Assembly: GCF_018137985.1 (NCBI RefSeq)
Contig: NZ_CP073084.1
Coordinates: 310,001 to 374,000, forward strand
DNA: 64,000 bases
Direction: 5' to 3'
From: Streptococcus oriscaviae
GTDB taxonomy: Bacteria > Bacillota > Bacilli > Lactobacillales > Streptococcaceae
The position numbers and the translations under genes are program-made. Below the pieces are notes generated by a model. That model saw only the letters and a program-made list of their open reading frames with translations. It made no database searches and was not told the DNA's origin. Within the stretch, counting starts at the first letter, position 1; the number at the start of each line of letters is the position of its first letter. Positions 1 to 9,613 of this stretch are shown here, one piece after another.

Positions 1-34
1 AATGAAGACAGGAAAGAATTGTTTAGGAGAGAAT

Positions 35-1387
35 ATGTATCAAGCAAGTAAGTGGCAGGACAAGTTGGTCCTCTTTTTAAAGATATTTCTGCCTATTTTA
101 GTCTATCAGTTTGCTAATTATTCAGCGTCTTTTATTGACACCATGATGACTGGACAGTACGGTACTGTTGACTTGGCAGGCGTTTCAATGGCAACCAGTT
201 TGTGGAATCCATTTTTTTCCTTATTAACAGGAATTGTTTCGGCATTGATTCCCATTATTGGTCAGCATTTGGGCCGTGGAAATGATAGGCAGGTACGAGA
301 AGAACTGCAACATTTCATTTATCTAGCACTTATTTTATCCTTGGTGTTGCTCCTTATTGTCTTGTTTGGGGCTATACCAGTTTTGGGATGGTTACGATTA
401 GATGAGCCCGTTTTCCAAGTTGCGAAGTCCTATCTATATTATATCTGTCTTGGCATCCTTCCCCTTATGCTCTTTAGTGTTTTTCGATCCTTCTTTGATG
501 CTTTGGGTTTGACTAGACTATCCATGTACCTCATGCTCTTACTGGTTCCTTTTAATTCCTTCTTTAACTATTTGCTGATTTATGGGAAAATGGGGCTGCC
601 CGCTATGGGAGGAGCAGGAGCAGGTCTGGGGACCTCTCTCGCCTACTGGCTTCTTCTAGTGATTGTGTTATTGGTTATGGTCTATCATCCAAAGGTACGT
701 TCACACAAGGTTTGGCAAAGGCTGCCTTTCCAACCACGTCTGATAAAAGATGGCCTTGCTTTGGGGCTTCCTATTGGTTTACAGGTTTTTGCAGAAGTTG
801 CAATCTTTGCAGTTGTTGGCCTGTATATGTCACAATTTTCAGCGCAAGTGATTGCTTCGCACCAAGCAGCAATGAACTTTGCCACCTTGCTCTATGCTTT
901 TCCAGCAGGTGTTTCCATGACCTTGCCAATCGTCATTTCCTATGAGATTGGGGCTAAGCGGCCAAAGGATGTCAGACAATACATCCGCATCGGTCGTTTG
1001 GTTGCCTTTGGTTTTGCTGGTGTAACCCTGACCTTCTTGTATTTCTTTCGTTCCAAAGTGGCTGTTCTCTATGGCAATGACCCAGATTTTATCCAGCTGA
1101 CATCGCATTTCTTATCTTATGCCCTTCTTTTTCAGCTAGCTGATGCTTATACTGCACCTATTCAGGGAATTCTGAGAGGGTTTAAGGACACAACGGTTCC
1201 CTTCTTTTTAGGCATTATCTCCTATTGGGGGATGACCTTCCCCGTAGCTTTCCTTTTAGAAGCTACGACCAATCTAGGTCCTGTATCTTACTGGCTGGGA
1301 CTCATTTCTGGTATTTTTGTCTGTGGCATGTTACTGGATATGAGGTTACAGAAAATTGTAAAAAGGAGGCTGAAACATGAAGTATAA
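35..1387 (+). CDS. MATE family efflux transporter
   Basis: A multidrug/toxic-compound extrusion (MATE) family membrane protein that probably exports organic cations or other compounds by H+ or Na+ antiport. The product is about 450 residues with roughly twelve hydrophobic segments; the early stretch with FIDTMMTGQYG and the following GTVDLAGVSMA resembles the start of the MATE fold, and the second half repeats the pattern. An in-frame ATG at position 2 exists, but AGGAGA at 25-30 is well spaced for the ATG at 35. The next gene overlaps its 3' end by 11 bases, so the two are translationally coupled. The substrate cannot be read from sequence; DinF-like and NorM-like members are not distinguished here. 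Confidence 0.88.
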   Translation: MYQASKWQDKLVLFLKIFLPILVYQFANYSASFIDTMMTGQYGTVDLAGVSMATSLWNPFFSLLTGIVSALIPIIGQHLGRGNDRQVREELQHFIYLALILSLVLLLIVLFGAIPVLGWLRLDEPVFQVAKSYLYYICLGILPLMLFSVFRSFFDALGLTRLSMYLMLLLVPFNSFFNYLLIYGKMGLPAMGGAGAGLGTSLAYWLLLVIVLLVMVYHPKVRSHKVWQRLPFQPRLIKDGLALGLPIGLQVFAEVAIFAVVGLYMSQFSAQVIASHQAAMNFATLLYAFPAGVSMTLPIVISYEIGAKRPKDVRQYIRIGRLVAFGFAGVTLTFLYFFRSKVAVLYGNDPDFIQLTSHFLSYALLFQLADAYTAPIQGILRGFKDTTVPFFLGIISYWGMTFPVAFLLEATTNLGPVSYWLGLISGIFVCGMLLDMRLQKIVKRRLKHEV

Positions 1388-1745
1388 AATTACCATCTCA
1401 GCCTGCATTCTCATTGTAATCAGTCTTGGAATTTTTAGTCAACTCAAATCTTCGGTAAACCTGCCGGATGCAGAACAAGTTGTGATTTATCAAGAAGAAA
1501 CTGTTGTTAAAGAACTATCTGGTGAAGAAGCTCAGCTTTTTCTCATGCAACTAGAAACAGTCAAGCCCTATTTCTTCAAAAATGCCAGTGTTGAGGACTA
1601 TCCGCAAGAGGCAGAAATAGTCTACAAAATGGTGGTGGGAGAGGAAGTCTTCTACATTTACGATAAAAATGGATCCGTTCATCTGATGAAACCTTATGAC
1701 TATACAGTCGAGTTGCCGAGTTCTCTAGATATTATCCTAGAATGA
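1377..1745 (+). CDS. Small membrane-anchored or secreted hypothetical protein
   Basis: Protein of 122 residues that I do not recognise. It opens with MKYK and a single hydrophobic stretch (about residues 5-22) with no lipobox cysteine, so it is either an uncleaved signal anchor or a Sec substrate. The rest is acidic and soluble-looking. It overlaps the end of the MATE gene by 11 bases and uses an AAAAGGAGG-type site inside that gene, which indicates co-transcription and coupling. A strong terminator follows immediately, so this is the last gene of a two-gene unit. Confidence 0.7.
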   Translation: MKYKITISACILIVISLGIFSQLKSSVNLPDAEQVVIYQEETVVKELSGEEAQLFLMQLETVKPYFFKNASVEDYPQEAEIVYKMVVGEEVFYIYDKNGSVHLMKPYDYTVELPSSLDIILE

Positions 1746-1747
1746 AC

Positions 1748-1782
1748 AATCTCCCACTGCTCGGCAATGGGAGATTTGTTTT
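1748..1782 (+). terminator. Terminator after the MATE operon
   Basis: A 9-bp perfect stem (AATCTCCCA at 1748-1756 with TGGGAGATT at 1768-1776) and an 11-base loop is followed by a T-rich run. It lies between convergent genes and may also stop the tautomerase transcript from the other strand. Confidence 0.85.
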
Positions 1783-1963
1783 ATTTACGCTTCATTTCTC
1801 CCTGAGGATAATAGGTTCCTTCTGGTAGGTCGTTGATAAATACATGAATGGCTTCTTTAGGAGCCTTGGCGATACGAGAAACAACCTCCGTTACTTCGCG
1901 AGCTAGGGCGATTTTTTGCTCCTCTGAGCGGCCTTCGAATAGATCAATTTTTACAAATGGCAT
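1781..1963 (-). CDS. 4-oxalocrotonate tautomerase family protein
   Basis: A 60-residue protein of the 4-oxalocrotonate tautomerase (4-OT) superfamily. The chain begins Met-Pro, so removal of Met leaves the catalytic N-terminal proline that acts as general base in keto-enol tautomerisation. The size and the amphipathic helix around residues 13-33 fit the family, whose members form hexamers. Streptococci keep such a gene without an aromatic meta-cleavage pathway, so the physiological substrate is unknown. AAGGAGAAA precedes the ATG, and TGCTATACT upstream is a plausible extended -10. It sits alone, opposite to its neighbours. Confidence 0.88.
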   Translation of the reverse strand: MPFVKIDLFEGRSEEQKIALAREVTEVVSRIAKAPKEAIHVFINDLPEGTYYPQGEMKRK

Positions 1964-2019
1964 ATGTATTTCTCCTTTTCTATTTTTTCAAGTATAGCAT
2001 AAAATTGACCACTTTAAAA

Positions 2020-2048
2020 ATGACAAGGTGTTCACAATATGATATACT
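2020..2048 (+). promoter_or_regulatory. Promoter of the small membrane protein gene
   Basis: ATGACA (2020-2025) and TATACT (2043-2048) are separated by 17 bases, and TGA immediately before the -10 gives an extended -10 element. The start codon at 2074 lies about 20 bases past the expected +1. Confidence 0.65.
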
Positions 2049-2073
2049 AAATTCAAATAGGAGGAGCTTGGCT

Positions 2074-2292
2074 ATGAAATATATGAAACGTATGCTTTTT
2101 TCCTTTATGCTTGGCGGCTTGGCCTTGTATTTAACTGCCACGGTATTTGCACATAGTCAGTGGGAAGGTCCCTTGCTTATCACATTTTTCTTGTTCAGTA
2201 TGATTTATGGCCTAGCAATGCTCCATAAGTGGAAGCCGAACCTTGCTAAAATTGTTTTTGAATTTCTTGTTAATTGCCTTACTTGGCCGTGA
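2074..2292 (+). CDS. Small two-helix membrane protein, unknown function
   Basis: A 72-residue protein I do not recognise. Two hydrophobic segments (about residues 8-26 and 33-50) are joined by a short polar link, giving a hairpin in the membrane, with basic residues at the N terminus and after helix 2. An in-frame upstream ATG at 1957 would add 39 residues that precede the promoter, so the ATG at 2074 with AGGAGGAG just upstream is preferred. It has its own promoter and terminator, so it is monocistronic. Confidence 0.65.
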   Translation: MKYMKRMLFSFMLGGLALYLTATVFAHSQWEGPLLITFFLFSMIYGLAMLHKWKPNLAKIVFEFLVNCLTWP

Positions 2293-2295
2293 TTC

Positions 2296-2321
2296 AAACA
2301 AGCTCATTTGGGCTTGTTTTT
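2296..2321 (+). terminator. Terminator after the small membrane protein
   Basis: AAACAAGC (2296-2303) pairs with GCTTGTTT (2312-2319) around an 8-base loop, with further Ts following. Confidence 0.8.
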
Positions 2322-2387
2322 CTGTCTAAAAATTGCAGAATGTGGTAAAATAGGAGAAGTGAGTTTTAATAGATTGGAAAGAGGAAA

Positions 2388-2975
2388 GTGGCTCAATTTT
2401 ATTTTAAATACGGTTCGATGAACTCGGGTAAGACCATTGAGATTCTCAAAGTTGCCCATAACTATGAAGAACAAGGCAAGAATGTTGTCATCATGACATC
2501 TGCTATTGATACCCGCGCTGGGGTTGGAATTGTTGCTAGCCGCATCGGGATGCAACGAGAAGCAGTGGCTATTACCGACGATATGGATGTTTATGCCTAT
2601 ATCAAAAATCTGCCTAACAAACCTTATTGTGTTCTCATCGATGAAGCACAATTCTTGACCAAGAAACACGTCTATGACTTTGCTCGTGTGGTAGATGATT
2701 TAGATGTGCCTGTCATGGCTTTTGGGCTAAAAAATGATTTTCGCAACGACTTATTCGAAGGCTCCAAACACCTCTTGCTTCTGGCTGATAAGCTGGATGA
2801 GATAAAAACAATCTGTCAATTTTGCTCCAAAAAAGCAACCATGGTATTACGAACAGTTAACGGTGAGCCTGTTTATGAAGGGGAACAGATTCAAATTGGT
2901 GGAAATGAAACCTACATACCTGTTTGCCGCAGACATTACTTTGCACCGGAAATTGAAAAAGGAAGTGAACAATGA
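2388..2975 (+). CDS. tdk: Thymidine kinase (type II)
   Basis: Phosphorylates thymidine to dTMP in the pyrimidine salvage pathway in the cytosol. At 195 residues it has the type II layout: P-loop GSMNSGKT at residues 9-16, a DEAQF motif near 86-90 holding the catalytic Glu, a first zinc pair CQFC near 145-148 and a second set CRRH near 182-185. The start is GTG at 2388 preceded by AAGAGGA. The stop overlaps the prfA start (ATGA). It is the first gene of a long housekeeping run on the + strand, as in other streptococci. Confidence 0.96.
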   Translation: MAQFYFKYGSMNSGKTIEILKVAHNYEEQGKNVVIMTSAIDTRAGVGIVASRIGMQREAVAITDDMDVYAYIKNLPNKPYCVLIDEAQFLTKKHVYDFARVVDDLDVPVMAFGLKNDFRNDLFEGSKHLLLLADKLDEIKTICQFCSKKATMVLRTVNGEPVYEGEQIQIGGNETYIPVCRRHYFAPEIEKGSEQ

Positions 2976-4051
2976 ACATTTATGAACAATTACAAGCAGT
3001 AGAAGACCGCTATGAAGAACTAGGTGAGTTGCTGAGTGATCCAGATGTGGTCAGCGACACCAAACGCTTTATGGAATTATCAAAAGAAGAAGCAGCGACA
3101 CGCGATACAGTTGCCGCTTACCGCGAATACAAAAAAGTCTTGCAAAATATCGTCGATGCAGAAGAGATGATTAAGGACTCATCTGGAGATGCCGATCTGG
3201 AAGAAATGGCAAAGGAAGAACTCAAGACAGCAAAAGCAGAAAAAGAAGAGTATGAAGAAAAACTCAAAATCCTTTTACTTCCTAAAGATCCCAACGATGA
3301 TAAAAATATCATCCTTGAAATCCGTGGAGCAGCTGGCGGTGACGAAGCTGCCCTCTTTGCTGGTGATCTTTTGACCATGTACCAGAAGTTTGCGGAAGGC
3401 CAAGGCTGGCGCTTTGAAGTCATGGAAGCTTCTTACAACGGTGTGGGTGGTATCAAGGAAGTTGTAGCTATGGTTTCTGGTCAATCTGTCTACTCCAAGC
3501 TCAAGTATGAATCAGGAGCCCACCGAGTGCAGCGCGTGCCCGTAACAGAAAGTCAAGGCCGTGTCCATACTTCAACTGCAACCGTCTTAATCATGCCTGA
3601 AATCGAAGAAGTTGAATACGATATTGATCCTAAAGACCTGCGCGTGGATATTTATCACGCTTCAGGTGCTGGTGGTCAGAACGTCAACAAGGTTGCAACA
3701 GCTGTTCGTATTGTCCACTTGCCGACCAATATCAAGGTTGAAATGCAGGAAGAACGAACCCAGCAAAAGAACCGGGATAAGGCGATGAAGGTTATCCGAG
3801 CTCGTGTGGCTGATCATTTTGCTCAAATTGCTCAAGATGAACAGGATGCTGAGCGCAAGTCTACCATCGGTACTGGAGATCGTTCAGAGCGTATCCGCAC
3901 CTACAATTTCCCACAGAACCGTGTGACGGATCACCGCATTGGTTTAACCTTACAAAAATTGGATACAATCTTGTCCGGTAAAATGGATGAAGTAATCGAC
4001 GCTCTGGTCCTTTACGATCAAACGCAGAAACTAGAAGAATTGAACAAATAA
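2972..4051 (+). CDS. prfA: Peptide chain release factor 1
   Basis: Recognises UAA and UAG stop codons in the ribosomal A site and triggers peptidyl-tRNA hydrolysis. The 359-residue protein shows the RF1-type tripeptide PVT near residue 190 (RF2 would have SPF) and the catalytic GGQ near 233-235 within [10 protein letters not shown]. The glutamine of GGQ is the methylation target of PrmC, encoded immediately downstream with a one-base overlap (TAATG). The start overlaps the tdk stop and is preceded by AAAGGAAG. Length and motifs are normal. Confidence 0.98.
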   Translation: MNIYEQLQAVEDRYEELGELLSDPDVVSDTKRFMELSKEEAATRDTVAAYREYKKVLQNIVDAEEMIKDSSGDADLEEMAKEELKTAKAEKEEYEEKLKILLLPKDPNDDKNIILEIRGAAGGDEAALFAGDLLTMYQKFAEGQGWRFEVMEASYNGVGGIKEVVAMVSGQSVYSKLKYESGAHRVQRVPVTESQGRVHTSTATVLIMPEIEEVEYDIDPKDLRVDIYHASGAGGQNVNKVATAVRIVHLPTNIKVEMQEERTQQKNRDKAMKVIRARVADHFAQIAQDEQDAERKSTIGTGDRSERIRTYNFPQNRVTDHRIGLTLQKLDTILSGKMDEVIDALVLYDQTQKLEELNK

Positions 4052-4884
4052 TGAACTATGCGCAATTATTTGCTGAATACGAAGAACGATTAGAAATGCT
4101 TGGTGAAGAGGCAGAAGCCCTGTCCTTCACCTTTCGTGGTTTAAAAGGTCTGAATCTGACTGACTTCCTCCTTACACTCCGCAAGGAAGTGACCAAAGAA
4201 GACCAAGATTTAATCGCGACAATTTTTCAGAACCTATCCCAGCATATTCCTGCTCAGTATATTATCGGGCATACTCTGTTTCATGGCTTAAAACTTGAGG
4301 TTAATCCTCATGTGCTCATTCCACGTCCTGAAACAGAGGAGTTAGTAGAGCTGATTTTGAAGGAAAATAAGGACGCTCACTTGCGAGTACTTGACATTGG
4401 AACGGGCAGTGGTGCTATTGCCTTGGCCTTGGCACAAGCAAGACCAGATTGGCAGCTAACTGCGCTAGATATTTCACCTGAAGCCTTAGCAGTTGCTAAG
4501 AGAAATGCCCAGGCAAACCATTTAACTGTTAATTTTCAAGAATCAGATGTATTGGAACAGGTAATGGGGACTTATGACATCATTGTTTCCAATCCACCTT
4601 ATATCTCTAAAAAAGATACGAATGAAGTCGGGCTCAATGTCCTTCATTCAGAGCCACATCTTGCCCTCTTTGCTGCAGAGGATGGACTAGCTATCTATCG
4701 AAAAATAGCAGAGCAGGCAGGCGATTATCTAACTCCAGGAGGAAAGATTTATCTGGAGATTGGCTATAAGCAAGGGCAGGCTGTTTCAGAACTATTTCAA
4801 CAGCAATTCCCAGAAAAACGAGTTCGCATCATTCAGGATGCCTTTTCCAAAGATAGGAAGGCGGTTGTCGATGACGCTAACTAA
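4051..4884 (+). CDS. prmC: Release factor glutamine N5-methyltransferase
   Basis: Methylates the glutamine of the GGQ motif of release factors using S-adenosylmethionine. The 277-residue chain has an N-terminal helical substrate-binding region, the SAM motif DIGTGSG near residue 115, and the catalytic NPPY near residues 180-183, typical of amide methyltransferases. It is coupled to prfA by overlapping stop and start, which puts enzyme and substrate in one transcript. The downstream sua5 start lies inside its 3' end. Confidence 0.96.
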   Translation: MNYAQLFAEYEERLEMLGEEAEALSFTFRGLKGLNLTDFLLTLRKEVTKEDQDLIATIFQNLSQHIPAQYIIGHTLFHGLKLEVNPHVLIPRPETEELVELILKENKDAHLRVLDIGTGSGAIALALAQARPDWQLTALDISPEALAVAKRNAQANHLTVNFQESDVLEQVMGTYDIIVSNPPYISKKDTNEVGLNVLHSEPHLALFAAEDGLAIYRKIAEQAGDYLTPGGKIYLEIGYKQGQAVSELFQQQFPEKRVRIIQDAFSKDRKAVVDDAN

Positions 4885-5485
4885 GCTACATAAAATATTG
4901 GAAGCTGGAGGAGCAGTGGTGCTGCCAACAGAAACGGTCTATGGGCTTTTTGCCAAAGCGCTCGACGAAACAGCAGTCAACCATGTTTACCAACTCAAAA
5001 AACGGCCACGAGATAAGGCCATGAACCTGAACGTTTCTTCTCTGGCAGATATTGAACATTTCAGTCAAAATCCCCCCTTTTTCCTCGAAAAAGTGTATAA
5101 TAGTTTTATGCCTGGACCCCTAACGATTATATTGAATGCAAATGATAATGTTCCGTTTTGGGTCAATTCGGGTAAAAAAACCGTTGGATTTCGTCTGCCG
5201 AAACACGAAAAAACCTTACAACTGATAAAAGAAACAGGCCCCCTTATCGGACCTTCTGCCAATATTTCAGGAGATAGCAGCGGGAAAAATTTTCAGGAAA
5301 TTATGGCCCAGTTCCCTTCCTTTCTTGAAGGATTAGCTGATGATTCGGCTTTAACTGGTATTGATTCCACTATTCTCGATTTATCTGGGAACAAGGCTAG
5401 AATCTTGCGCCAAGGAGCTATCACCAAAGAAGCTATCCTAGAAAAAGTTCCCGAAATCCAATTCGAGGAGGATGAGTATGCTTAG
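4871..5485 (+). CDS. L-threonylcarbamoyladenylate synthase (Sua5/YrdC/TsaC family)
   Basis: Makes threonylcarbamoyl-AMP from threonine, bicarbonate and ATP, the first step of t6A37 modification of ANN-decoding tRNAs. The 204-residue protein has the YrdC-domain signature: PTETVYGL near the N terminus, KKRPRDKAMN, and the PSANISG motif. It is the short TsaC/YwlC-type form without a clear C-terminal Sua5 domain. An ATG at 4760 would lie deep inside prmC; AGGAAGG about 8 bases upstream selects 4871, leaving a 14-base overlap with prmC. The gene following also overlaps. Confidence 0.92.
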   Translation: MTLTKLHKILEAGGAVVLPTETVYGLFAKALDETAVNHVYQLKKRPRDKAMNLNVSSLADIEHFSQNPPFFLEKVYNSFMPGPLTIILNANDNVPFWVNSGKKTVGFRLPKHEKTLQLIKETGPLIGPSANISGDSSGKNFQEIMAQFPSFLEGLADDSALTGIDSTILDLSGNKARILRQGAITKEAILEKVPEIQFEEDEYA

Positions 5486-5909
5486 GAAAGTTAAGCTATC
5501 AGACAGCTTTGATTTGATGACTATCAATGAAGTAGCTTTGGGATATAGCAAGGGGCATACCCAGACAAGCAAGCAATTGACACAACTCTTGTCTCAAGAC
5601 CATCATTTTTTGTTTGGTTTTGAAGAGGAGAAAACAGGCCGCTTGGTTGGATATATCCACGCTGAGATCTATCAAGTTCTTTATGCGGACACTGGTTTAA
5701 ATGTTCTAGCATTGGCTGTTTTACCAGATTACCAAAGAAGAGGAATTGGGCGTAGCTTGCTTCAAGAGCTAGAAAAACTAGCCATTGACAAGGAGTTGCA
5801 TTTCATCAGGCTCAATTCTGCTGAAAAACGCACCCAGGCTCATTCTTTTTATCTAAGGGCGGGTTTTCAAGACGATAAACTTCAAAAGCGCTTTATAAAA
5901 TATATTTAA
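5478..5909 (+). CDS. GNAT family N-acetyltransferase
   Basis: A single-domain GCN5-related acetyltransferase of 143-145 residues that transfers acetyl from acetyl-CoA to an unknown amine. The acetyl-CoA binding motif A is visible as [10 protein letters not shown], preceded by a beta-strand [12 protein letters not shown]. Two in-frame ATGs exist, at 5472 and 5478; GAGGAG at 5465-5470 is too close to the first and well spaced for the second, so 5478 is chosen. It overlaps the end of the tsaC-like gene. Members at this tRNA-modification locus have been likened to RimI, but that is not decided by the sequence. Confidence 0.85.
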   Translation: MLRKVKLSDSFDLMTINEVALGYSKGHTQTSKQLTQLLSQDHHFLFGFEEEKTGRLVGYIHAEIYQVLYADTGLNVLALAVLPDYQRRGIGRSLLQELEKLAIDKELHFIRLNSAEKRTQAHSFYLRAGFQDDKLQKRFIKYI

Positions 5910-5922
5910 GGAGACACTGCAC

Positions 5923-7179
5923 ATGATTTTTGATAAAGTAGACTATAAGGCATACGATGCTGAAGTATGGGAAGCCATCAAGGCAGAAGAAGAACGCCAG
6001 CAAAACAATATCGAATTGATTGCATCTGAAAACGTTGTTTCAAAAGCTGTTATGGTAGCCCAAGGTTCCATCTTGACTAACAAATATGCAGAAGGCTATC
6101 CTGGTCGTCGTTACTATGGTGGTACTGAATGTGTGGATGTTATTGAAAGCCTAGCAGTTGAGCGCGCGAAGGAGATTTTTGGTGCTAAATTTGCCAATGT
6201 GCAGCCTCACTCTGGAAGCCAAGCCAACTGTGCAGCCTATATGGCTCTTATTCAGCCTGGTGATACCGTCATGGGGATGGATTTGGCGGCTGGAGGTCAT
6301 TTGACCCACGGTGCATCCGTTAGCTTCTCAGGACAAACCTACAACTTTGTTGCTTACAATGTTGACGAAGAAACTGACCTTTTAGACTACGATGCAATTT
6401 TGGCGCAGGCTAGAGAAGTCCAGCCAAAACTGATTGTAGCAGGAGCGTCAGCTTATGCCCGTATCATTGACTTTGCCAAATTCCGTGAAATCGCTGATGC
6501 GGTTGGTGCCAAACTTATGGTTGACATGGCGCATATTGCAGGACTCGTTGCAGCAGGTCTCCATCCAAACCCTGTACCACATGCGCACATCACGACAACA
6601 ACTACTCACAAAACCCTACGCGGACCTCGTGGTGGTCTGATTTTGACCAACGATGAAGACTTGGCCAAAAAAATCAATTCTGCTATCTTCCCTGGTATTC
6701 AAGGGGGCCCTCTTGAACATGTGATTGCAGCAAAAGCAGTAGCTTTTAAAGAAGTCTTAGATCCAGCATTTAAGGATTACGCTAAGCAGATTATTGCAAA
6801 TAGCCAAGCTATGGCACAGGTTTTCCTTGAAAATGACAACTTCCGTGTTATCACAGGTGGAACAGATAACCACCTCTTCCTTGTGGATGTCACCAAGGTT
6901 GTTGAAAACGGTAAGGTAGCACAGCACCTTTTGGACGAAGTGAATATTACTCTGAACAAGAACTCTATCCCTTATGAAAAACTCTCTCCATTTAAAACCA
7001 GCGGTATCCGTATCGGTGCAGCGGCTATAACAGCTCGTGGATTTGGAGTTGAGGAGTCTCACAAGGTGGCTGAATTGACCATCAAGGCATTGGAAAATGC
7101 TGACAACGAAGCTGTTCTTGAAGAAGTTCGCCAAGAAGTTCGTTCCCTCACAAACAAATTCCCACTTTACGAAAACTAA
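5923..7179 (+). CDS. glyA: Serine hydroxymethyltransferase
   Basis: PLP enzyme interconverting serine and tetrahydrofolate with glycine and 5,10-methylene-THF, the main source of one-carbon units. The 418 residues match family length. The PLP-binding lysine is near residue 230 in [21 protein letters not shown] and the LIASENVVS start are also diagnostic. AAGGAGA precedes the ATG by 9 bases. It follows the GNAT gene by 13 bases and precedes the nucleoid-associated protein gene by 3, so it is inside the tdk-to-lysozyme-like operon. Confidence 0.98.
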   Translation: MIFDKVDYKAYDAEVWEAIKAEEERQQNNIELIASENVVSKAVMVAQGSILTNKYAEGYPGRRYYGGTECVDVIESLAVERAKEIFGAKFANVQPHSGSQANCAAYMALIQPGDTVMGMDLAAGGHLTHGASVSFSGQTYNFVAYNVDEETDLLDYDAILAQAREVQPKLIVAGASAYARIIDFAKFREIADAVGAKLMVDMAHIAGLVAAGLHPNPVPHAHITTTTTHKTLRGPRGGLILTNDEDLAKKINSAIFPGIQGGPLEHVIAAKAVAFKEVLDPAFKDYAKQIIANSQAMAQVFLENDNFRVITGGTDNHLFLVDVTKVVENGKVAQHLLDEVNITLNKNSIPYEKLSPFKTSGIRIGAAAITARGFGVEESHKVAELTIKALENADNEAVLEEVRQEVRSLTNKFPLYEN

Positions 7180-7182
7180 TTT

Positions 7183-8157
7183 ATGGACATTTATATCAAA
7201 CAAGCCCTTATACACCAATTCAGTCCAGAGGACACGGAGTTAAGGTTGGCGGAGCAGACTATTACGATTACTCCCAAAATAGAGGAGTATCTCCGCAAAA
7301 AAGTCGAACGAGTCTATTCTGATGAGGCTAAGACAGGACAATTTGAAGCCGATAATCCTTTTTTAGATTATTTTACAGGTGATTTGCTCAGTCAGTCCGT
7401 CAAAATAGCCACTCGCTGGAAAGAAGAGTTTTCTCTGTCTGAAAATCTCAAGACCAACGACTTACTCTTTATCAATTTTGAGAAAAACGGAGTGGAGCAT
7501 TTTGCCTTCCTCCGTATCTCTTTGCGTGAAAACCTGACTCATGTTGGCAACGACCTTGCTAATCCTCTCAAGCTGACTCAAAACAATCTACCAAGTGCCG
7601 GATCTGCTCCAGATGAAGCCTTGATTGTCAATTTGAACAATTACAAGTACCATTTGATTGAAAAGCGGATTAAGTATAACGGTAGTTTTCTCAACTATTT
7701 TTCAGATAATCTTCTTCAGGTCAAACCAATCATTTCAGCTAAAAAATCCATCAAGACCCTTGAACAAACAGCACAAAAAATTGCTGACAACTTCCAAGAG
7801 GGGGATTTTCACTTCCAGTCCAAGGTCAAGTCTGCCATTTATTCCCATTTGGAAGAGGACAATGCCTTATCACCTGAAAAATTGGCTGACCAGCTCTTTG
7901 ACAACAATTTAACAGCGCGTTTAACTTTTGTTGATGAATTAAAAGAAGTCATTCCAGAGAAAATTATTTTCGATGAAATTGACGCCTCACGTCAATTGAA
8001 GAAGTTTGAAAACCAAAAACTATCCCTTTCCAACGGAATTGAGTTGATTGTACCTAACAGTATTTACGAAGATGCAGAATCCGTTGAATTTATTCAAAAT
8101 GAGAATGGAACATACTCTATTCTGATCAAAAATATCGAAGATATAAAGAGCAAATAA
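7183..8157 (+). CDS. Nucleoid-associated protein (NdpA/YejK-like)
   Basis: A 324-residue protein of the 37-kDa nucleoid-associated family (NA37/YejK). The N terminus [15 protein letters not shown] with a beta-rich first domain and the conserved [19 protein letters not shown] stretch near residue 100 is what I recognise. Proteobacterial members bind the nucleoid; in streptococci the role is unproven. It starts 3 bases after glyA stops and its stop abuts the lysozyme-like gene, so it is co-expressed with both. Weakly supported alternatives: a phage-defence or replication-associated role. Confidence 0.75.
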   Translation: MDIYIKQALIHQFSPEDTELRLAEQTITITPKIEEYLRKKVERVYSDEAKTGQFEADNPFLDYFTGDLLSQSVKIATRWKEEFSLSENLKTNDLLFINFEKNGVEHFAFLRISLRENLTHVGNDLANPLKLTQNNLPSAGSAPDEALIVNLNNYKYHLIEKRIKYNGSFLNYFSDNLLQVKPIISAKKSIKTLEQTAQKIADNFQEGDFHFQSKVKSAIYSHLEEDNALSPEKLADQLFDNNLTARLTFVDELKEVIPEKIIFDEIDASRQLKKFENQKLSLSNGIELIVPNSIYEDAESVEFIQNENGTYSILIKNIEDIKSK

Positions 8158-8158
8158 A

Positions 8159-8758
8159 ATGAAAAAACTAACAAGAACGATCGCCCTTGTCGTCCTTGTT
8201 TTTCTAGCTTACAAACTCTATCAAGCTTATCAAGGTGTTCAGCAGGTTATGACCTATCAAAGTATGGTTCAGGAAGTCCTCGCTGAAAATGATACTAAGG
8301 CAAATGAGGAGTTGGTTCTGGCTATGATTTACACGGAAACAAAAGGGGCCCAAATTGATGTTATGCAATCAAGTGAATCAGCCTCTGGTTACGCCAATAC
8401 CATTACAGACAGCAAAGAAAGTATCCGCCAAGGAGTTGAATACCTAAGCAAGAATCTTCAATTGGCAGAAGAAGCAGGAGTAGATGTTTGGACAGCTGTC
8501 CAAGCCTATAACTACGGCCCAGGTTATATTGATTATGTTGCAAAAAATGGTGGACAAAACACTATCGAGCTTTCCGAGCGCTATTCGCTTTACATTGTTG
8601 CACCAAGCTTGGGAAATACAACTGGAGAATCCTATATCTATTACCATCCGATAGCTCTTATGAACGGTGGCAAACTTTATGTCAATGGAGGCAATATTTA
8701 CTATTCCCGTCAGGTTCGATTTAACATGTACCTGATGCGCCTCCTTACTCTTTTTTAA
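8159..8758 (+). CDS. Lysozyme-like cell-wall hydrolase, membrane-anchored
   Basis: A 199-residue protein of the Lysozyme_like family (pneumococcal PvaA type). A positively charged N terminus and a hydrophobic segment (residues 7-22) give a signal anchor. The extracytoplasmic domain has a lysozyme-like core: [10 protein letters not shown] with the probable catalytic Glu, then QSSESASG and [15 protein letters not shown]. It is expected to cleave or remodel peptidoglycan, perhaps as a lytic transglycosylase or muramidase. It is the last gene of the run and is followed by a strong terminator. Confidence 0.85.
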   Translation: MKKLTRTIALVVLVFLAYKLYQAYQGVQQVMTYQSMVQEVLAENDTKANEELVLAMIYTETKGAQIDVMQSSESASGYANTITDSKESIRQGVEYLSKNLQLAEEAGVDVWTAVQAYNYGPGYIDYVAKNGGQNTIELSERYSLYIVAPSLGNTTGESYIYYHPIALMNGGKLYVNGGNIYYSRQVRFNMYLMRLLTLF

Positions 8759-8784
8759 CAGTCAAGTTTTCTTGGCTGTTTTTT
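8757..8784 (+). terminator. Terminator of the tdk-glyA-lysozyme operon
   Basis: AACAGTCAAG pairs with CTTGGCTGTT (one G-U pair) around a TTTT loop, followed by TTTT. The last gene's stop is inside the stem. Confidence 0.88.
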
Positions 8785-8803
8785 CTCATTTTACCTCAAA
8801 TAA

Positions 8804-8812
8804 TGGTATAAT
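8804..8812 (+). promoter_or_regulatory. Extended -10 promoter of the SDR gene
   Basis: TGG followed by TATAAT (8807-8812) forms an extended -10; no good -35 is visible. The ATG at 8839 lies about 20 bases beyond the expected +1, after GTGAGGGAG. Confidence 0.6.
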
Positions 8813-8838
8813 GTGGGTAAGAAAGTGAGGGAGTTGAG

Positions 8839-9597
8839 ATGGTAAGAACTGTTTTGATTACTGGTGCCACAAGTGGTATCGGAAAAGCTATCGCTTATAG
8901 TTTCGCCAAAAACGGTGACAACCTTGTCATTACGGGCAGACGAAGCCAAAAGCTAAGGGAAATCCAAGAAGACCTTCAAGCAACTTTCGGAGTGACCGTC
9001 TGGGCTTACACTATGGATGTGACAAAAGAAGAAGAAGTAGCAACGACCTGCCAAACCATTCTAGCAGAAGTAGGAGCTATTCACGTTCTTGTCAATAATG
9101 CCGGATTAGCATTGGGTTTGGATAAATTTCATGATTACAAACCAGGTGATATGATGACCATGTTGGATACAAATGTTAAAGGTCTGCTTCTGGTAACCAG
9201 ACACATTTTACCAAGAATGGTCAGAGAAAATCACGGTCATATCATCAATATCGGCTCTACGGCAGGTATCTATGCTTACGCAGGTGCAGCAGTTTATGCA
9301 GCGACTAAGGCAGCAGTCAAGGTTCTAAGCGACGGCATCCGAATTGACACCATCGATACAAATATTAAGGTTTCGACCATCCAACCAGGAATTGTTAAAA
9401 CGGATTTCAGTCAGGTACGGTTCCACGGTGACAAGGAGCGTGCAGCGCAGGTTTACGAAGGTGTTGAAGCGCTTCAGGCAGAGGATATTGCTTCTTGTGT
9501 TCTTTTCGTGGCCAATCAGCCAAAACATGTGCAAATATCAGATATGACCATCATGGCTACTCAACAAGCCACAGGTTTTATGATTCATCGCGAGTAA
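8839..9597 (+). CDS. Short-chain dehydrogenase/reductase (YdfG-like)
   Basis: A 252-residue classical SDR that reduces or oxidises a small carbonyl/hydroxy compound with NADP(H). It shows TGATSGIGKA at residues 7-16 for cofactor binding, an arginine pair GRRSQK that favours NADP, NNAGLALG, and the catalytic YAATK with serine in INIGSTAG upstream. The closest recognisable type is YdfG, which acts on serine or 3-hydroxy acids, but substrate is not determined by sequence. It probably shares a transcript with the two genes that follow. Confidence 0.88.
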   Translation: MVRTVLITGATSGIGKAIAYSFAKNGDNLVITGRRSQKLREIQEDLQATFGVTVWAYTMDVTKEEEVATTCQTILAEVGAIHVLVNNAGLALGLDKFHDYKPGDMMTMLDTNVKGLLLVTRHILPRMVRENHGHIINIGSTAGIYAYAGAAVYAATKAAVKVLSDGIRIDTIDTNIKVSTIQPGIVKTDFSQVRFHGDKERAAQVYEGVEALQAEDIASCVLFVANQPKHVQISDMTIMATQQATGFMIHRE

Positions 9598-9613
9598 TTG
9601 AAGGGAGATTTCT

